The position numbers and the translations under genes are program-made. The notes beneath the pieces were generated by a model, which worked only from the letters and a program-made list of their open reading frames with translations, was not told the DNA's origin and did not search any database. 64,000 nt of DNA. It comes from Granulicella sp. S156. GTDB taxonomy: Bacteria; Acidobacteriota; Terriglobia; Terriglobales; Acidobacteriaceae. The first letter of the stretch is position 1. Each line of letters opens with the position of its first letter. The stretch is from NCBI RefSeq assembly GCF_009766105.1, contig NZ_LMUH01000007.1, positions 213,896 to 277,895 of the forward strand, read 5' to 3'. Positions 16,791-26,369 of this stretch are shown here, one piece after another.

Positions 16791-17705
16791 ATGGCAATGA
16801 ATCCCGTCACGGCCAAATGGCAGACTCATCTTCTATGGACGATGCTGCTCTTGTATGTGCTGGCACGCGTCTGCCAACTCTACGCAGACAGACTCCCGGC
16901 CTTGTTGATCGTGATTCTGCATGTTGTACCCCCTGCGGTGTTTGCAGCGGTTCATGGGAGCATCCTCTATCGAGTGAGAGGCATGTTGGCCTTCACTACG
17001 TTTTGTGTTGGAGTGGCAGGTCTGTGTGAAAGCCTCAGTCTCCGTACAGGCTTTCCGTTTGGGCATTACTACTTCACGAATGTGATGGGGCCGAAGATCC
17101 TTAACGTGCCCATTCTGCTGATCCTCGCGTACCTCGGAATCGGCTATTGCTCCTGGGTGCTGAGCCTTTTGATCCTCGGATATCGCAATAAACCTCTCGT
17201 GGGGGTGCGCGTTGTTGCTCTTCCGATGCTGGCTAGTTTCATCATGCTTGCATGGGATCTTTCGATGGAGCCGGACTGGGCTACCGTGGACCGGGCCTGG
17301 ATCTGGCGGGATGGTGGTTCCTTTTACGGCGTTCCTATTAGTAACTTCCTGGGTTGGTATCTGACCGCCTATCTCTTCTATCAAGCCTTCGCTCTCTATT
17401 GCAGAGCAAGGCCGGTCCAACCACCACCCACCTCTCGGAGCTACTGGCGTGCGCCCATTCTCTTCTACGGAATCTGCGCCTTCGGGAATCTGCTGCTTCT
17501 CAGGCTGCCGATGGCCCCACCTGTCGTAATGGACGCAACGGGCAAGCCATGGATCACGATGGATATTCTCAGAACAGATGCGCTGATGTCGCTGCTTGTG
17601 ATGGGTCCGATGGCGCTGCTGGCCTGGCTTAGGTTAAGAGAGAAAGAGTCTGATCCCAATGAGGCTCATCAAGTTTCCGTAGTCCGAACTATGCAGCCAG
17701 AATAG
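16791..17705 (+). CDS. CruF-like carotenoid biosynthesis membrane protein
   Basis: 304 residues with about seven hydrophobic spans. The signature of the CruF / bisanhydrobacterioruberin hydratase family (formerly DUF422) is visible: RTGFPFGHYYFTN, then LILAYLGIGYCSWVLS, AWDLSMEPDWATVDRAW and YGVPISNFLGWYLTAY. CruF hydrates the psi-end of carotenoids (C-1',2') during synthesis of glycosylated or acyclic xanthophylls. It lies 80 bp after the methyltransferase, probably one transcript. No other carotenoid gene is in the window. Confidence 0.85.
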   Translation: MAMNPVTAKWQTHLLWTMLLLYVLARVCQLYADRLPALLIVILHVVPPAVFAAVHGSILYRVRGMLAFTTFCVGVAGLCESLSLRTGFPFGHYYFTNVMGPKILNVPILLILAYLGIGYCSWVLSLLILGYRNKPLVGVRVVALPMLASFIMLAWDLSMEPDWATVDRAWIWRDGGSFYGVPISNFLGWYLTAYLFYQAFALYCRARPVQPPPTSRSYWRAPILFYGICAFGNLLLLRLPMAPPVVMDATGKPWITMDILRTDALMSLLVMGPMALLAWLRLREKESDPNEAHQVSVVRTMQPE

Positions 17706-17727
17706 ATTGCTTTTAGGCCACTCGTAA

Positions 17728-18068
17728 CGGCTTATGTTGCCAATGCCGAGAGATGTGCCAGGACCCTGCAACTGGAAGACGCTTCGTTCGTTGCCGCAGA
17801 TGCACGCGATGCAGACTTCTCAAAAGGCGCGATCTTCTATCTGTACTCACCCTTCACCGGCTCGATTCTGAATCAGGTGCTGGAACGATTACGGAAGCAG
17901 AGTCTAAAGCGGCCGATCAAAGTGTGTTCGCTCAGACCCTATACCTGCGATCTCGCAAAGGAACGATGGTTGAAGACGAGCGGACCTTTGGCCCCGAATA
18001 GCATCACTCTCTTTGAGTCCAATTCACGAGACCGTTACATGGGACAACTAGCATGTACGCAACTCTGA
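17728..18068 (+). pseudogene. Truncated second copy of the SAM methyltransferase gene
   Basis: Bases 17728-18019 align without gaps to 16412-16705 in the upstream methyltransferase, with about 28 differences in 292 bases (roughly 90 percent identity). The frame is intact but the copy lacks motif I and the N-terminal 210 residues, so it cannot bind SAM. The original stop is missing and the frame runs to TGA 18066-18068. It starts right after the CruF gene. Most differences are silent or conservative, suggesting divergence from a formerly complete gene. Confidence 0.85.
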
Positions 18069-18082
18069 TCAGGAATTCGACA

Positions 18083-19216
18083 ATGATACTTCGTGCCTGT
18101 GCCGTATTGATGGTTCTGTCCATAGCTGTTCTGGGTTGCTCCAGCAGCCCTTCCAGCAGCTCTTCTACGCCGGCCACCATCCCCGTGCCAACGTCAGTGG
18201 CGGGCACACAGGGCAACGCTTATACGATATCCGTGTTTGCGAAAGCGCCGGGTACGCTAGTTCCAGACGACATGGTGCAGATGGGCAGTTCGGTCTTCGT
18301 TATCTGCCAGGACCCGAATGTCAATCCTGACGGCACCCTGGCTGCTGGCGTGACCTCCGCGCAGGCGGAAGTGATTGAGTATGACGAGAAGGGCAATGTG
18401 CTGCAAACCTTCAACGTGCCGGGGCATCCCGATGGCATGACGGTCTACAACTCCAATACGGTGTGGGTCAGCAGCAACGAAGACGCGAATCCGGTTATTA
18501 CGGTCATCAACACCACCAGCAACACGCTCCAGTCGTATACTTCCGACGTCGCGCAGTTGCCGCACGGCGGCGGTCTTGACGACATGAAGATCATCAACGG
18601 GGTTGTGTATGCCAGCGCATCCAACCCCACGACCACGGCGAACCCCAGTCCGAATCTGGCGCCATACTCGACCGACTCCAGTGGCGCCACAGCGGAATAC
18701 GGCGTAAACGCAGGGCCCGCGCTTTACACTATTGCGCTCAACAGCGATGGCAAAACCTTTCACTCGACGCCCATCCTAATGTCCAGCACAGCGACTACCG
18801 CGATCATTGGCAACACGCCAGTTACCCTGAACATGACCGACACGGACTCCTCGATGATCGACCCGTCCGGAGATCTGGTTGTCGCGAGCCAACAGGACTC
18901 GGAGATGGTGTTTGTCAAGAACATCGGTACCGCGACGCAGTCGACCAGCGTGCTGAACGTGACGCTCTACGGCAACCCGTGGCCATTGGATGATACCCGC
19001 TGGTCGCCGGCTAGCGGGACTTCCTTCATGCTGGTCTCCGACACGCCTGCACAGTTGATCTATCGCATCGATGCGACGAACGGTTTTACAGCCAGCACGG
19101 CGTATAGCTCCGGTCAAGGTACGGTTTTACAGACCAACACTACTACCGGCGCGCTAACGCCTATCTATATCGGCATGAATAATCCGCATGGCCTGATATT
19201 CGTGACAACGAATTAG
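18083..19216 (+). CDS. Lipoprotein with beta-propeller-like repeats
   Basis: 377 residues from ATG 18083 (AGGA nine bases upstream; ATG 18053 also in frame). The leader MILRACAVLMVLSIAVLGC has a lipobox with the modified Cys at residue 19. It is followed by a Ser/Thr/Pro linker and repeated short beta units such as GMTVYNSNTVWVSSNED and DDMKIINGVVYASASN, typical of YVTN/NHL-like propellers. A di-haem peroxidase gene follows, so the two may form an extracytoplasmic oxidation pair. Substrate unknown. Confidence 0.75.
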   Translation: MILRACAVLMVLSIAVLGCSSSPSSSSSTPATIPVPTSVAGTQGNAYTISVFAKAPGTLVPDDMVQMGSSVFVICQDPNVNPDGTLAAGVTSAQAEVIEYDEKGNVLQTFNVPGHPDGMTVYNSNTVWVSSNEDANPVITVINTTSNTLQSYTSDVAQLPHGGGLDDMKIINGVVYASASNPTTTANPSPNLAPYSTDSSGATAEYGVNAGPALYTIALNSDGKTFHSTPILMSSTATTAIIGNTPVTLNMTDTDSSMIDPSGDLVVASQQDSEMVFVKNIGTATQSTSVLNVTLYGNPWPLDDTRWSPASGTSFMLVSDTPAQLIYRIDATNGFTASTAYSSGQGTVLQTNTTTGALTPIYIGMNNPHGLIFVTTN

Positions 19217-19335
19217 GCCCCGTCCGGATTTTGTGCGACGCCGGAAGACTGCATCGCGATCAACGTTTTTTACGGTGCCAGCTTCAGTTGCCCGGGATCG
19301 AGCGGCGCTCCCAGGCACGAGCGATTGACTACGCC

Positions 19336-20697
19336 ATGCGACTGACCTCACTACTTGCCGCGATACTGATAGCCGGGAGTTGCTGGCTTACACAGACGCG
19401 GCTGGACGCGGCCAGGCAAAGGAATTCAACCGGCACGTCGGCTGTCGAACAGGCGGCGGCGGCACGCCTCGATGCGCGCGCGGTTCCATTGAGTCCGATG
19501 GCCCGATTGGGGCAGAAGATGTTTTTCGACCCCAGCCTTTCGGGCTCGGGCAAGATATCGTGCGCGTCCTGCCATGATCCCGGCCACTCCTATGCGCCAG
19601 CTAATTCGTTGGCGGTGCAATTGGGCGGAAGTGATTTGCGATTGCAGGGAGTTCGCGCCGTACCGTCCCTGACCTACCTGGAGCGCACGCCACGATTTGT
19701 AGTCCGCCTGGATACGGCTTTTGATCCCGACGAACGGAAGCTGCCAAAGGCCTCCAGACCCACATCGAACTCTTTGCCGAATCACGAGACCCCACCGGTA
19801 GATACCCTGAATGCGCTGCAAGGCGAACAGGTGGTGCCCGAGGGTGGCATGGATTGGGACGGTCGGGCGTCAACCCTCGCCGATCAGGCCAGCGGCCCAC
19901 TCCTCGACCCTAGAGAGATGGCCAATAAGGATGGTCCAAAATTGCTGGCCAAGCTCAAGGCGTCGCCCTATGCCGACGAACTTATCTCCATCTTCGGTCC
20001 AGAAGTATTCAAGTCGCCGAACGTCGGTTTAACCGACATCTACCTCGCGTTGGCACGCTTCCAGACAGAGGACAGCAGTTTCCATGCCTATAACAGTAAA
20101 TTTGACTACTATCTGGCTGGCCGCGCGCAACTGACAGCAGAGGAGTTGCGAGGTCTCAAGCTGTTTGACGATCCGAATAAAGGCAATTGCGCCGCATGCC
20201 ATCTTGACAAGCCAACCAAGAACCGCCTTGCGCCCGCATTCACCGACTATGAGTTCGAGGCCCTGGCCGTGCCGCGCAATAGACACCTCAGCGCCAATCG
20301 CGACACAACGTTCTTTGACGAAGGCCTATGCGGCCCGCTCCGCAAGGACGTTACCAAGGAGGGCTATTGCGGGCTGTTCAAGACACCCACGCTGCGTAAT
20401 GTCGCGACGCGGCGAGTTTTCTTTCACAACGGAGCAGTCCATTCGCTGGAGGACGCGGTTCGCTTCTATGTGGAGCGAGAGACGCGGCCGGAGAGATGGT
20501 ATCCGCGTAGAACCGCTGGCACGATTGTGATGTACGACGATTTGCCGGCCGCTCATCGGGCCAATGTGGATGTCAAGGATGCACCCTTCAACCGCCATCG
20601 CGGTGAAAAACCAGCCCTGAGTGAAGAAGAAACTAAGGATGTTGTGGCCTTTCTAAATACACTGACCGACGACTATCACCAGACAAGTCGACGGTAG
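19336..20697 (+). CDS. Di-haem cytochrome c peroxidase / MauG-family protein
   Basis: 453 residues from ATG 19336, which opens a signal peptide (LLAAILIAGSCW); the frame extends to 19231 but without a leader. Two c-type haem sites are seen, CASCH at 76-80 and CAACH at 285-289, with the LGQKMFFDPSLSGSG segment before the first and GLFKTPTLRNVATR with FFHNGAVHSLEDAV near the end, all standard for bacterial CcpA/MauG proteins. It acts in the periplasm, reducing peroxide or oxidising a protein partner. The adjacent lipoprotein gene is a candidate partner. Confidence 0.92.
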   Translation: MRLTSLLAAILIAGSCWLTQTRLDAARQRNSTGTSAVEQAAAARLDARAVPLSPMARLGQKMFFDPSLSGSGKISCASCHDPGHSYAPANSLAVQLGGSDLRLQGVRAVPSLTYLERTPRFVVRLDTAFDPDERKLPKASRPTSNSLPNHETPPVDTLNALQGEQVVPEGGMDWDGRASTLADQASGPLLDPREMANKDGPKLLAKLKASPYADELISIFGPEVFKSPNVGLTDIYLALARFQTEDSSFHAYNSKFDYYLAGRAQLTAEELRGLKLFDDPNKGNCAACHLDKPTKNRLAPAFTDYEFEALAVPRNRHLSANRDTTFFDEGLCGPLRKDVTKEGYCGLFKTPTLRNVATRRVFFHNGAVHSLEDAVRFYVERETRPERWYPRRTAGTIVMYDDLPAAHRANVDVKDAPFNRHRGEKPALSEEETKDVVAFLNTLTDDYHQTSRR

Positions 20698-20796
20698 GGC
20701 CAGATACGTTGGCCGGAAGGCGGTAACGGCAAAGAGATATTCGACAAACAGAGCGCTGCGCATTCCTTGAAGAAAACAACCTGCGCGATACAGATT

Positions 20797-21726
20797 TCAC
20801 TCGCTCTTTGCGAGGCGTTGCGGAAGACCTTTTTTCGCAGTTGCGGCGAAAGGCCTGCGCACCATATGGACGAAGTTGCGAACCAGAGGGTCAGTGGAAT
20901 CCTCTTTTCTCCAGACCAATCCGATCTTCCACTTGGCCTCGTTCAAACCGGTCTCCAGCAGACGAACCTGCGAGACACGCATTTGACTGGAGGAGCGCGG
21001 CACCAGACTGACACCAACGCCAGCCGCGACCAGTGTTAGAACGGTGAAGAGTTCGTTGACCTCCTGGACGATACGAGGTGTGAATCCCGCGGCTCTGCAT
21101 GTCTGTACCAGGTGATCGAAATGGCTGGCGGATCCGGCGCGGGAGACCACCACAAAAGGCTGTTCGCGAAGGCAGGCGAGCCCATTGCGATACGGCATGC
21201 CGCGAGGGACCGCAGCTACCAGCCGTTCTTCAAGAATCGGCACAGTGACTAACCCAGGATCGTCCACGGGAAGCCGAACAAAACCAACGGTAAGGTCTCC
21301 GCGAAGAAGCGCTTCAATCTGATTCGGGGTGGACATATCGCGCATGACCACCTGCACCTGCGGGTTCTGCTGCCGGAACCGTGTCAGGATATCGGGCAGT
21401 CCCGCGCCCAGAGAGGCGATGCCGAAGCCTATCTTCAGCAGCCCTGCTTTACCGTTCACCGCCAAACGAGCGGCCTCTTCTACGATGTCAGCCTCGCGAA
21501 GCAGGCTTCGTGCGCGAAGCCGCAGGACCTCCCCTGCTGCGGTAAGCGATACCTGTCGATAGGCACGAATCAGTAAGGGGCCGCCCACTTTCTCTTCCAG
21601 GCGCTGAATCTGCTTGGTGAGTGCGGGCTGGGTGAGGTGGAGTGCTTCCGAGGCTCGGCCGAAATGCATGTGGTCCGTGAGCACCAGGAAAGAACGAAGC
21701 TCTGTGAATTCGAGCGCCATTCCCAA
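20797..21726 (-). CDS. LysR-family transcriptional regulator
   Basis: 309 residues. The N-terminal winged helix is FTELRSFLVLTDHMHFGRAS then LHLTQPALTKQIQRLEEKVG, followed by the periplasmic-binding-protein-like effector domain. ATG 21720 is an alternative start. It is divergent from an MFS transporter with 77 bp between, the usual LysR layout; a LysR-type box TTATCGCATATGACAA lies at 21730-21745. Confidence 0.93.
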   Translation of the reverse strand: MGMALEFTELRSFLVLTDHMHFGRASEALHLTQPALTKQIQRLEEKVGGPLLIRAYRQVSLTAAGEVLRLRARSLLREADIVEEAARLAVNGKAGLLKIGFGIASLGAGLPDILTRFRQQNPQVQVVMRDMSTPNQIEALLRGDLTVGFVRLPVDDPGLVTVPILEERLVAAVPRGMPYRNGLACLREQPFVVVSRAGSASHFDHLVQTCRAAGFTPRIVQEVNELFTVLTLVAAGVGVSLVPRSSSQMRVSQVRLLETGLNEAKWKIGLVWRKEDSTDPLVRNFVHMVRRPFAATAKKGLPQRLAKSE

Positions 21727-21729
21727 AAG

Positions 21730-21745
21730 TTATCGCATATGACAA
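21730..21745. promoter_or_regulatory. Possible LysR box
   Basis: TTATC-N6-GACAA, an imperfect dyad in the 77-bp gap between the divergent lysR and MFS genes. It fits the loose T-N11-A pattern only; assignment rests on position. Confidence 0.35.
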
Positions 21746-21803
21746 CTTAATCTATTGGACAGAATGGTTGAAGGGACCCATTCTGTGTTCAGGGAGAAAG
21801 AAC

Positions 21804-22991
21804 GTGAGTGGAGATCTCAGATTGCCGAAGGGTATGTGGCCGAGGCGGGCCCTGGCGACGCTCTACGTCGTGGATGGCCTGGGATTCGGGGCCTGGGCGG
21901 CCCATGTACCGGCGTTCAAGCAGTTTCTTCGGCTGGATAATGGGTCGCTCACGCTCGTTCTCGTTAGCGTCGTAGCGGGCTCGCTCGTCGCAACGCCTTT
22001 GACAGGCCATTGCATTGCGCGCTTCGGAAGCAGGCCCGTGGTTCGGACAGTGGCGATAGCTTATTGCCTTGCGCTCGCGCTGCTGGCGCAGACGTCGAGC
22101 TTTGCCGCACTCATCGTCTTCGCCTGCTTGTTTGGAGCGTCCAAGGGAGGGTTCGATGTCTCCGTCAACGCGCAGGCGTTTGCCGTCGAACAACATTATG
22201 GACGTTCGAGTATGGGCTTTCTGCAGGGCTGCTGGAGCATAGGGAGCCTGTTGGGTGCAGGAGCTGCGGGGCTGATGCTTCATCACCAGGGCACGCTGCG
22301 CTTCGATCTCTCGCTGACCGCAGTCGTTCTGGCGATCTGCAGCATCGCGGCATCACCACTGCTTGTTGGAGAACAGACTCTGCCTCAACAAGGCGCGAAG
22401 TTTGTGTGGCCAGACGCTGCCATGCTGAAGCTCGCCGTTATCGCCTTCTTCGGCCTGCTCGCTGAAGGAGCGATCGCAGATTGGGCGTCGGTCTATCTAC
22501 ACTCTAACCTGGGTGCTACCTTGTCGCTCGCAGCAGCCGGCTATACAGCGTATGCGGTCTCGATGACGGCAACACGGTTCTCAGGCGACTGGCTCGCGCG
22601 ACGGCTCAGTGCTCAACGGATCCTTCAGGCAAGTGGTCTTTTGATAGCTATAGGCATGAGCTGCACGCTCCTTTCTCATTCTTTTGTGCTGGCCGCTGTG
22701 GGCCTGATGTTTACCGGTGCCGGGATCGCCAATATCGTTCCGGTCATTCTGAGTGCGGCGGGCCGCGACACCAGAATGGGACCAGGACCAGCTATCTCCG
22801 CGATTTCGACGGTCGGGTACTGCGGCCTGTTGACAGGGCCGCCGGTGATCGGATCGCTCGCAGTGCTTGTCGGGTTGAGAGTAGCCATGGGTGTGATTGC
22901 CCTTGCCGGGATTGTCGTCGCGGCTGGACCGATGTTCTTGTCGCGGGAGCCGGTATCTCAACCGGTGAAGGCGAGCTCTGTAGCAGCGTGA
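21804..22991 (+). CDS. MFS transporter
   Basis: 395 residues from GTG 21804, which has GGGAGA eight bases upstream; the open frame extends to a TTG at 21768. About 12 hydrophobic spans; TPLTGHCIARFGSRPVV is the loop 2-3 MFS motif and GFLQGCWSIGSLLGAG a mid-protein span. It resembles the YbjJ/fucose-type family of unknown substrate. Probably controlled by the divergent LysR protein. Confidence 0.9.
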   Translation: MSGDLRLPKGMWPRRALATLYVVDGLGFGAWAAHVPAFKQFLRLDNGSLTLVLVSVVAGSLVATPLTGHCIARFGSRPVVRTVAIAYCLALALLAQTSSFAALIVFACLFGASKGGFDVSVNAQAFAVEQHYGRSSMGFLQGCWSIGSLLGAGAAGLMLHHQGTLRFDLSLTAVVLAICSIAASPLLVGEQTLPQQGAKFVWPDAAMLKLAVIAFFGLLAEGAIADWASVYLHSNLGATLSLAAAGYTAYAVSMTATRFSGDWLARRLSAQRILQASGLLIAIGMSCTLLSHSFVLAAVGLMFTGAGIANIVPVILSAAGRDTRMGPGPAISAISTVGYCGLLTGPPVIGSLAVLVGLRVAMGVIALAGIVVAAGPMFLSREPVSQPVKASSVAA

Positions 22992-23037
22992 TTCTCCAAC
23001 AGACACCCTTTTGAGAGGGGAAGTAGAAAAAGGAGTT

Positions 23038-23646
23038 ATGAGCAAGACACACGAAACGCTTCGCATTGCCGTGGACATGGATGAGGTGATTACCGATACG
23101 CTGGGCAAACAACTGCGCCTCTACAACCAGCGCTGCGGGACAAGCGCGAGTCGCAGCGACCTTCACGGGAATAATCTAGTGGACATTGCGCCAACATCGC
23201 ACAAAGAGTGGCTCGTGAGCATGCTCTATGAACCAGGGTTCTTTGCCGACCTGGAGCCGATGCCCGGCTCGCTGGGAGGCATGGAGAGACTCTGCGCGCA
23301 ACATGATGTTTTCATTGCGAGTGCCGCCACACAGTTTCCGAACTCGTTCAACGAAAAAATCGCGTGGCTCAAGCTTTATCTGCCGCAGATTCCGTTGGAC
23401 CACATCATCTTTTGCGGGGATAAGTCGATCCTCAATGTGGACTATCTCATCGACGATTCGGCCTACCACTTCAAAGGCCTGCGCGGTGTGGGGCTGCTAT
23501 TCGATGCTCCGCATAACCGAAAGAATCATGAGCACTTTCGCGTATACGGATGGGCAGAGGTAGAGAACGCGATTGCATTGCACGAGGCGAGAAAGAGCGG
23601 AGATCGCCTCGGGTTATACGAAGAACTAGAGCTAAGTGCCCAATGA
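23038..23646 (+). CDS. 5'-nucleotidase (deoxyribonucleotidase, NT5C type)
   Basis: 202 residues from ATG 23038 with AGGAG just upstream; the frame's earlier start at 23011 has no ribosome site. HAD-fold motif I is D13-M-D15-EV with T19, motif III region DHIIFCGDKSILNVDYLIDD closes the active site. This is the NT5C pattern, removing phosphate from (deoxy)nucleoside monophosphates in the cytoplasm. Forty-six bases after the MFS gene, possibly same transcript. Confidence 0.85.
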   Translation: MSKTHETLRIAVDMDEVITDTLGKQLRLYNQRCGTSASRSDLHGNNLVDIAPTSHKEWLVSMLYEPGFFADLEPMPGSLGGMERLCAQHDVFIASAATQFPNSFNEKIAWLKLYLPQIPLDHIIFCGDKSILNVDYLIDDSAYHFKGLRGVGLLFDAPHNRKNHEHFRVYGWAEVENAIALHEARKSGDRLGLYEELELSAQ

Positions 23647-23725
23647 AGATCCGAAATAGAATGGGGTTGAACGATTCGCGGTGATACAGATTCTCCCCAC
23701 CGCAAATGCAGACGGAGAGGCTCTT

Positions 23726-24103
23726 ATGCAAGGCACAACCTCAGTGAACTTTCTTCAGGCTCTGGAACAGATTACGGAGCACTGGTCCCCGCGCGTTGTT
23801 GGGAGAGTCAACGATCAGTATGTAAAGGTCGCGAAGGTGCAAGGGCAGCTCGCCTGGCATAAGCATGATTCCGAAGATGAGATGTTCCTTGTCGTTTATG
23901 GCCGCCTGATCCTTCAGTTCGAAGACAAGGAAGTTGTTCTCAATCCTGGAGATTTTTATGTGGTGCCTAAAGGCACACTGCACAATCCTGTGGCGGAAGA
24001 GGAGTGTGGGATCGTGCTTATCGAAACAGTCACGACACGGCACACGGGGGACGTGGATACTCCGTTGACGAAATCTATTGAGGAGCAGCTCTCCGGAGCA
24101 TAG
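23726..24103 (+). CDS. Small cupin protein
   Basis: 125 residues from ATG 23726 (GGAGAGG upstream; GTG 23681 is in frame). Cupin motif 1 appears as AWHKHDSEDEMFLVVYGRL and motif 2 as LNPGDFYVVPKGTLHNP, so a single beta-barrel with two His, Glu and a third His as metal ligands. No second domain. Function unknown; such proteins act as isomerases, dioxygenases or sugar-binding proteins. Confidence 0.88.
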   Translation: MQGTTSVNFLQALEQITEHWSPRVVGRVNDQYVKVAKVQGQLAWHKHDSEDEMFLVVYGRLILQFEDKEVVLNPGDFYVVPKGTLHNPVAEEECGIVLIETVTTRHTGDVDTPLTKSIEEQLSGA

Positions 24104-24113
24104 TACTACGGTG

Positions 24114-24203
24114 GCCCTTACAAGCCTCTCCCCCATGCCTGTCATTTCGACCGACCAACGGGAGCGGAGAAATGACAGGCTTTTGGGGTAGGTTTGTAAG
24201 GGC
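24114..24203. repeat. Inverted-repeat element of the TTTCGACC...GGAGCGGAGAAA type
   Basis: 90-bp imperfect palindrome: left arm 24114-24148, right arm 24169-24203. Perfect blocks are GCCCTTACAA/TTGTAAGGGC and GCCTGTCATTTC/GAAATGACAGGC; the loop carries GACCGACCAACGGGAGCGGA. This loop class recurs in many bacterial genomes. It lies between a cupin stop and a membrane glycosyltransferase, where it could also end transcription. Confidence 0.75.
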
Positions 24204-24263
24204 AACTGGCGTACTAGGAATCGGTCTGTGGCAGTTATTCCAGAGCGATAATATTTTCCCTCG

Positions 24264-26369
24264 ATGCACACGACGGAACTAGATCCACTTTGCCCCAAAG
24301 AGCCTAAGGGATATAGAGTTCCTGATAGTATGCTGCTGCCACCCGAGAAAGCTCAGACAGACCTTCCGCTTCCATGGACCAACCGGCGACAACTTCTGGC
24401 TGTCGCAGCGCTGCTTCTGGTCTTTGCCTTTGAACTCATCCATGTGGCGCGCGTGTACTCGGCGAACTGGGACGAAGCGCATCACTTGTATGACGGCTAT
24501 AACATCTGGACGAAGCATGATTACCGGCTGAATGCCGAGGTGCCGCCGGTGGTGAAGCTCACGGCTGCGCTTCCTCTGCTGCCTCTGCACGTATCTGTTC
24601 CACCCAATGCAGGAAAGTCTCAGTCACTGGAAGCCTTCGTCGATGGGCGGGCGTTTGTCTTCGGGAATGGAGGCGATCGCCTGCTGTTTCCGGCGCGCAT
24701 GGCCTGCATGCTTTTTACACTACTGCTGGCAGGGCTGCTTTATGTGGCGACTCGAGAGATGTTCGGCGGCTTCGTCGCGCTCGCCGCGCTGGCGATGTTT
24801 GTCTTCGATCCGAACATTCTCGCGCATGGGACCCTGGTCTCGACGGACCTTGGCAGTGCATGCTTCTTCTTCGCCACCGTGTATGCGTTCTATCGCTATG
24901 CCAAGGTGCAGAGTCCGGGACGACTGGCCGTCGTTGGACTTGCAGCTGGGCTGGCGATGTGCGCGAAGTTCACTGGCATCTTTGTCTTTCCGATGCTGGT
25001 ACTTCTGGCCGGAGCCGAGGCGCTGCGTGCGCGGAGCTCAGCCGTGCTGTGGAAACGGCTCGGAGCCTGTGCTGTCGTCCTGGTCTGCGCCTGGGGAGTG
25101 ATCTGGGCTTTCTATGGATTCCGCTACGCGCCAGCTCCGAATGGTCTGGAGCTCTCGCCGACGCTTGAGCCCTACATCGCCTCGATGCCGAGCAAGACCA
25201 ATGCCGCAGAGCTTGCGGTTGTCGCCAAGTTCCATCTGCTGCCGAAGGCCTACATCTGGGGACTCGCCAATACCAAGAAGACGGAGTGGGAGTACACGAG
25301 CTACTTCTTCGGCAGGATGTATCGGCATGGACCATGGCAGTACTTTCCTGCTGCCTTTCTGATTAAGTCCACTCTTCCGCTCCTGATTGCTCTTGCGATG
25401 CTTCCCTTCCTCTGGTTTCGGCGAGAGAATCGCCACACGCGGGAACTGTATTTTCTGCTCATCCCTGTCGTCTTCTACTTTGCGCTGGTGACTACGTCTC
25501 ACATGGATATTGGGGCTCGGCATCTGATGCCTGTCTATCCTTTTCTGTATGCGCTGGCAGGGGTCGCTATCGGTCACGCCTTCTTTCGCAACCGCGCCTG
25601 GGTGATCGCGGCGGCGGCTTTGTTGGTGTGGCAGGTGGCGACATCGGTGCGGATTGCACCGGCATATATGGCTTACGGAAATGAGGCCTGGGGCGGCCCG
25701 TCGCAAGTGCATCGCTATCTGAGCGACGCCAACGTCGACTGGGGACAGCAGCTTAAGTCGGTGAAACAGTACCTGGACGAAAACCACATCACGAACTGCT
25801 GGTTCGCGTACTTTCCGGATGGCGCGGTTGATCCTTCCGACTACGGTGTGTCCTGCAAGCGGCTACCCACGGGAAGCTCGCTCTCGTGGTTTAGATTGCC
25901 GATGGATGTGCCACCCGTGATCGATGGAACGGTTCTGATCAGCGATAGCGACCTTGAGGGTGTAGAGTCTGGCGACGGTCCGCTGAACTGGTTCGAGCCT
26001 TTTCGCGAACTGAAGCCGGTGGCGACTATTCAGCACGGGGTGTACGTCTATCAGGGCCGGTTTGCGGTGCCTCTGATGTCTGCGCTGGTGGACGTGCGAA
26101 AGACTGGGGATCTTTCCCAGGCCAATCAACCTGCAGCAGCTCTGGCGATGGCCGAGCAGGCTGTCGCACTGGCACCGGGCTCTGCACTTACGCAGATCAA
26201 CCTGGCGGATACGCTTGCGGCGCAGAAGCAATGGAGCGAGGCTATCGTGCACTATCAACTGGCAGACGAATTGGCACGCACGGTTCGGCCTGAGTTGGAG
26301 GACGAAGATCTGATCCCAAGGTGCAAGGCTGGAATAGAGCTGGCGAAGAACCAGCTTCATCAGCCTTGA
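24264..26369 (+). CDS. Membrane glycosyltransferase (GT39/ArnT-like, GT-C fold) with C-terminal TPR-like tail
   Basis: 701 residues. The first span (about 46-66) is followed by SANWDEAHHLYDGYN, the acidic DE of the first loop of GT-C mannosyltransferases. Then about 10-12 spans, and a soluble C-terminus. ALAMAEQAVALAPGSALTQI and EAIVHYQLADELA near 620-680 look like TPR-like helical pairs. It transfers a sugar from a polyprenyl-phosphate donor to protein or lipid. Acceptor unknown. Single-gene transcription likely after the inverted-repeat element. Confidence 0.85.
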   Translation: MHTTELDPLCPKEPKGYRVPDSMLLPPEKAQTDLPLPWTNRRQLLAVAALLLVFAFELIHVARVYSANWDEAHHLYDGYNIWTKHDYRLNAEVPPVVKLTAALPLLPLHVSVPPNAGKSQSLEAFVDGRAFVFGNGGDRLLFPARMACMLFTLLLAGLLYVATREMFGGFVALAALAMFVFDPNILAHGTLVSTDLGSACFFFATVYAFYRYAKVQSPGRLAVVGLAAGLAMCAKFTGIFVFPMLVLLAGAEALRARSSAVLWKRLGACAVVLVCAWGVIWAFYGFRYAPAPNGLELSPTLEPYIASMPSKTNAAELAVVAKFHLLPKAYIWGLANTKKTEWEYTSYFFGRMYRHGPWQYFPAAFLIKSTLPLLIALAMLPFLWFRRENRHTRELYFLLIPVVFYFALVTTSHMDIGARHLMPVYPFLYALAGVAIGHAFFRNRAWVIAAAALLVWQVATSVRIAPAYMAYGNEAWGGPSQVHRYLSDANVDWGQQLKSVKQYLDENHITNCWFAYFPDGAVDPSDYGVSCKRLPTGSSLSWFRLPMDVPPVIDGTVLISDSDLEGVESGDGPLNWFEPFRELKPVATIQHGVYVYQGRFAVPLMSALVDVRKTGDLSQANQPAAALAMAEQAVALAPGSALTQINLADTLAAQKQWSEAIVHYQLADELARTVRPELEDEDLIPRCKAGIELAKNQLHQP

